Positions 62,521 to 64,000 of a DNA stretch of 64,000 bases are shown here, piece after piece. The notes beneath the pieces are model-generated. The model was not told the DNA's origin and did not search any database. It worked only from the letters and a program-made list of their open reading frames with translations. The number at the start of each line of letters is the position of its first letter. Positions within the stretch are counted from its first letter, which is position 1. Source of the DNA: Sporolactobacillus sp. CQH2019. GTDB lineage: Bacteria > Bacillota > Bacilli > Bacillales > Sporolactobacillaceae. The stretch is taken from assembly GCF_028765345.1 (NCBI RefSeq), contig NZ_JARAJZ010000003.1, forward strand, positions 1-64,000. The letters run 5' to 3'. Both the position numbers and the translations under genes were made by a program.

Positions 62521-63456
62521 TCATGCCATCTCAGGCACATATTCCTTGAGAAAGCGGTCGAGCACTTTCTCATAAGCTTCCGGATTATCCGAATAGGAGC
62601 AGGCGTGGCCGCCGTTTTCAGCGATGAACAGCTGCTTCTTATCTGCTTTGGCCTGATAGAGTTTCTCGGTCATTCCGGCCGGTATGAACGGGTCATTTTT
62701 ACTGTGGATAAAGAGAACGGGATGCTTAATATTCGGCACGCCGAGAAGCGGCGAAACGCGGCTCAGGCTGTAGCCGTCCCGGAGCCTCAGGAACAGTGCA
62801 GTGACAGGCAGAATCGGCCATTCAGGCAGATGATAGTCGTTTTTCAGCAGATAGCGAAGCTCATCGGTAAAATCGGAAAAAGGGCAGTCGGCAATATAAA
62901 AATCGGCGCTGTCCTCCACAAGGCCGGCGTACTGAAGCAATGTTGCCGCCCCCATTGATTCGCCGTGAATGCCGAGCAGAATGTCTTCGCCGAACCGCTG
63001 ATGGACCCAGCGGACAACTGCGGCAAGGTCGTCTTTTTCATAATAGCCGTAGCTGCTGGTCCTGCCGCCTGTCCGGCCGTGGCGGCGTTCATCATAGAGG
63101 ACAACGTTGAAACCGCGGTTGAGAAACAGTTTGGCGTACTTGATGGAAGTCAGCAGGCTGACGGTCACCCCGTGGCAGAAAATCATGAATTTTTTTGAAC
63201 CTGAAGGATAGGCGGGGATATAATAGCCGTGAATGCGATAGCCGAACGGCGATTCAAACGAAATGACTTCCTTGTTCTGAGCTTCGAAGTCGCGCATAGA
63301 AAAAAAGCGGTGCGTTTTTGTTTCCGACTCGATAATTTTTTCTTCCGTACTTTTTTTGTAGTACATAATTTTGTTTGATAAATATACACCGACGGCGGCC
63401 AGTGCTCCGGCAGCGCCCGCCGTTGAAGTTAATAAAAATTTGGCTGCAGGCTTCAT
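62521..63456 (-). CDS. Membrane-anchored alpha/beta hydrolase (YqkD-like)
   Basis: 311 residues from ATG 63456, GGAGG seven bases before; the frame is open to 63477. An N-terminal signal anchor (FLLTSTAGAAGALAAVGVYL) is followed by a serine-hydrolase fold: FCHGVT as oxyanion strand, GESMGA with the nucleophile, SKNDPFIP with Asp and NGGHAC with His. B. subtilis YqkD is the closest match I recall. Outer-face esterase or peptidase of unknown substrate. Confidence 0.88.
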   Translation of the reverse strand: MKPAAKFLLTSTAGAAGALAAVGVYLSNKIMYYKKSTEEKIIESETKTHRFFSMRDFEAQNKEVISFESPFGYRIHGYYIPAYPSGSKKFMIFCHGVTVSLLTSIKYAKLFLNRGFNVVLYDERRHGRTGGRTSSYGYYEKDDLAAVVRWVHQRFGEDILLGIHGESMGAATLLQYAGLVEDSADFYIADCPFSDFTDELRYLLKNDYHLPEWPILPVTALFLRLRDGYSLSRVSPLLGVPNIKHPVLFIHSKNDPFIPAGMTEKLYQAKADKKQLFIAENGGHACSYSDNPEAYEKVLDRFLKEYVPEMA

Positions 63457-63700
63457 TTGTATTCCTCCGATGTGCACTTTTTTTATCTACTGATATTTTG
63501 CGGTAGAAAACAGCTATTCTTTAACTTGTAAAATGATTCGGGACCATGTACATGCATGACAATAACATCTTCCGTATCATAGAAGTCAAATTGAGGTCGC
63601 GGTCTATTTTAATGCTGTTTATGAAAAAATCTGCCGGTCGGAAGTTTCATTGCATTGATCAATATAATGTTCGACGCTTTGTATCAGGGAGGGGAGTCAT

Positions 63701-64000
63701 ATGAAAAAACAGCTCAACTTTTATTACGGCGGGGATTATAATCCGGAGCAATGGGATGAATCGGTATGGCGAGAAGATATGCGCCTGATGAAGAAAGCCG
63801 GTGTCAATTACGTCAGCGTGAATATTTTCAGCTGGGCGCTCTTGCAGCCGGATGAGGACATCTATGACTTCAGCACGCTGGATAAAATCATGGATATGCT
63901 GGCAGACAATCATATCGCCGCCGATCTGGCTACCGCTACAGCAGCGCCGCCGGCATGGCTGGCCCGGAAATATCCGCAGTCGCTTCCGGTTGACATCAAC
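63701..64000 (+). CDS. GH42 beta-galactosidase, N-terminal part (cut by window end)
   Basis: First 100 residues. FYYGGDYNPEQWDESVWRED and RLMKKAGVNYVSVNIFSWALLQP are the standard opening of GH42 beta-galactosidases, and ATAAPPAWLARKYP the next conserved strand. GGGAGGGGAG lies before ATG 63701. The catalytic Glu residues lie beyond the window. No signal peptide, so cytoplasmic. A TATAAT-like box is at about 63662, without a clear -35. Confidence 0.93.
   Translation, partial: MKKQLNFYYGGDYNPEQWDESVWREDMRLMKKAGVNYVSVNIFSWALLQPDEDIYDFSTLDKIMDMLADNHIAADLATATAAPPAWLARKYPQSLPVDIN

Overview
The window reads as chromosome of a low-to-mid GC Gram-positive spore-former of the order Bacillales, most plausibly a Sporolactobacillus-like organism (inference, no database search was possible). 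The reasons are strong AGGAGG-type ribosome sites, catabolite-response (cre) operators, the DUF1659/DUF2922/YvrJ trio, MtlR/BglG-type PTS regulation, HxlR/PadR regulators and Bacillus-like small-gene content. Base composition is patchy: high-GC blocks (transketolase tail, alcohol dehydrogenase/TetR pair, second half of the transaldolase) alternate with AT-rich blocks (AraC/GPH/GH127, 50.4 kb membrane protein), so there has been much horizontal exchange.

Layout. 0-2.1 kb: transketolase tail, RidA, and the DUF1659-DUF2922-YvrJ operon. 2.2-7.9 kb: mannitol operon mtlA(IICBA)-mtlR-mtlD with operator, promoter and a long leader. 8.3-17.7 kb: aroD, a frameshifted glycosyltransferase, an aldo/keto reductase, panG-panB, a decayed phzF opposite an HxlR regulator, and a condensation-fold acyltransferase. 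18.5-22.2 kb: PadR/DHA2 efflux pair, a broken CPBP protease gene and a 21-bp-period repeat array. 22.4-25.9 kb: GntR-controlled mannose-class PTS (IIB-IIC-IID-IIA). 26.3-28.7 kb: EVE-McrB plus McrC restriction pair. 29-36.6 kb: RlmA-type methyltransferase, a large repeat-bearing GH73 cell-wall hydrolase, integrase debris, YdeI-like, TetR and SRPBCC genes. 36.9-41.7 kb: AraC + GPH symporter + GH127 arabinofuranosidase. 42.2-52 kb: an accessory and decay zone with a MacB-like ABC transporter, broken DUF6809 copies, dispersed repeats, two more 21-bp arrays, an integrase stub and tRNA-Gln. 52.3-59.3 kb: a 2-ketogluconate-type cluster. 59.3-64 kb: UvrA2-like ABC protein, alpha/beta hydrolase and the start of a GH42 beta-galactosidase.

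The most interesting system is at 52.3-59.3 kb. A LacI regulator (PtxS-like), KguE-, KguK- and KguT-like proteins surround a HUMPS/3-hexulose-6-phosphate synthase homologue, a 6-phospho-3-hexuloisomerase homologue and a transaldolase, followed by a vestige of a transketolase. The classical KguD reductase is absent. I infer a redox-free route: import of 2-ketogluconate, phosphorylation to 2-keto-6-phosphogluconate, keto shift to 3-keto-6-phosphogluconate by the PHI homologue, decarboxylation to ribulose 5-phosphate by the HUMPS homologue, then the pentose-phosphate carbon shuffle. The transaldolase carries an in-frame TAG and the transketolase is all but deleted, so the tail of the pathway appears to be decaying or covered by other copies.

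A second unexplained pattern is three intergenic arrays (21.9, 49.35 and 49.5 kb) with different core sequences but the same 21-bp spacing.
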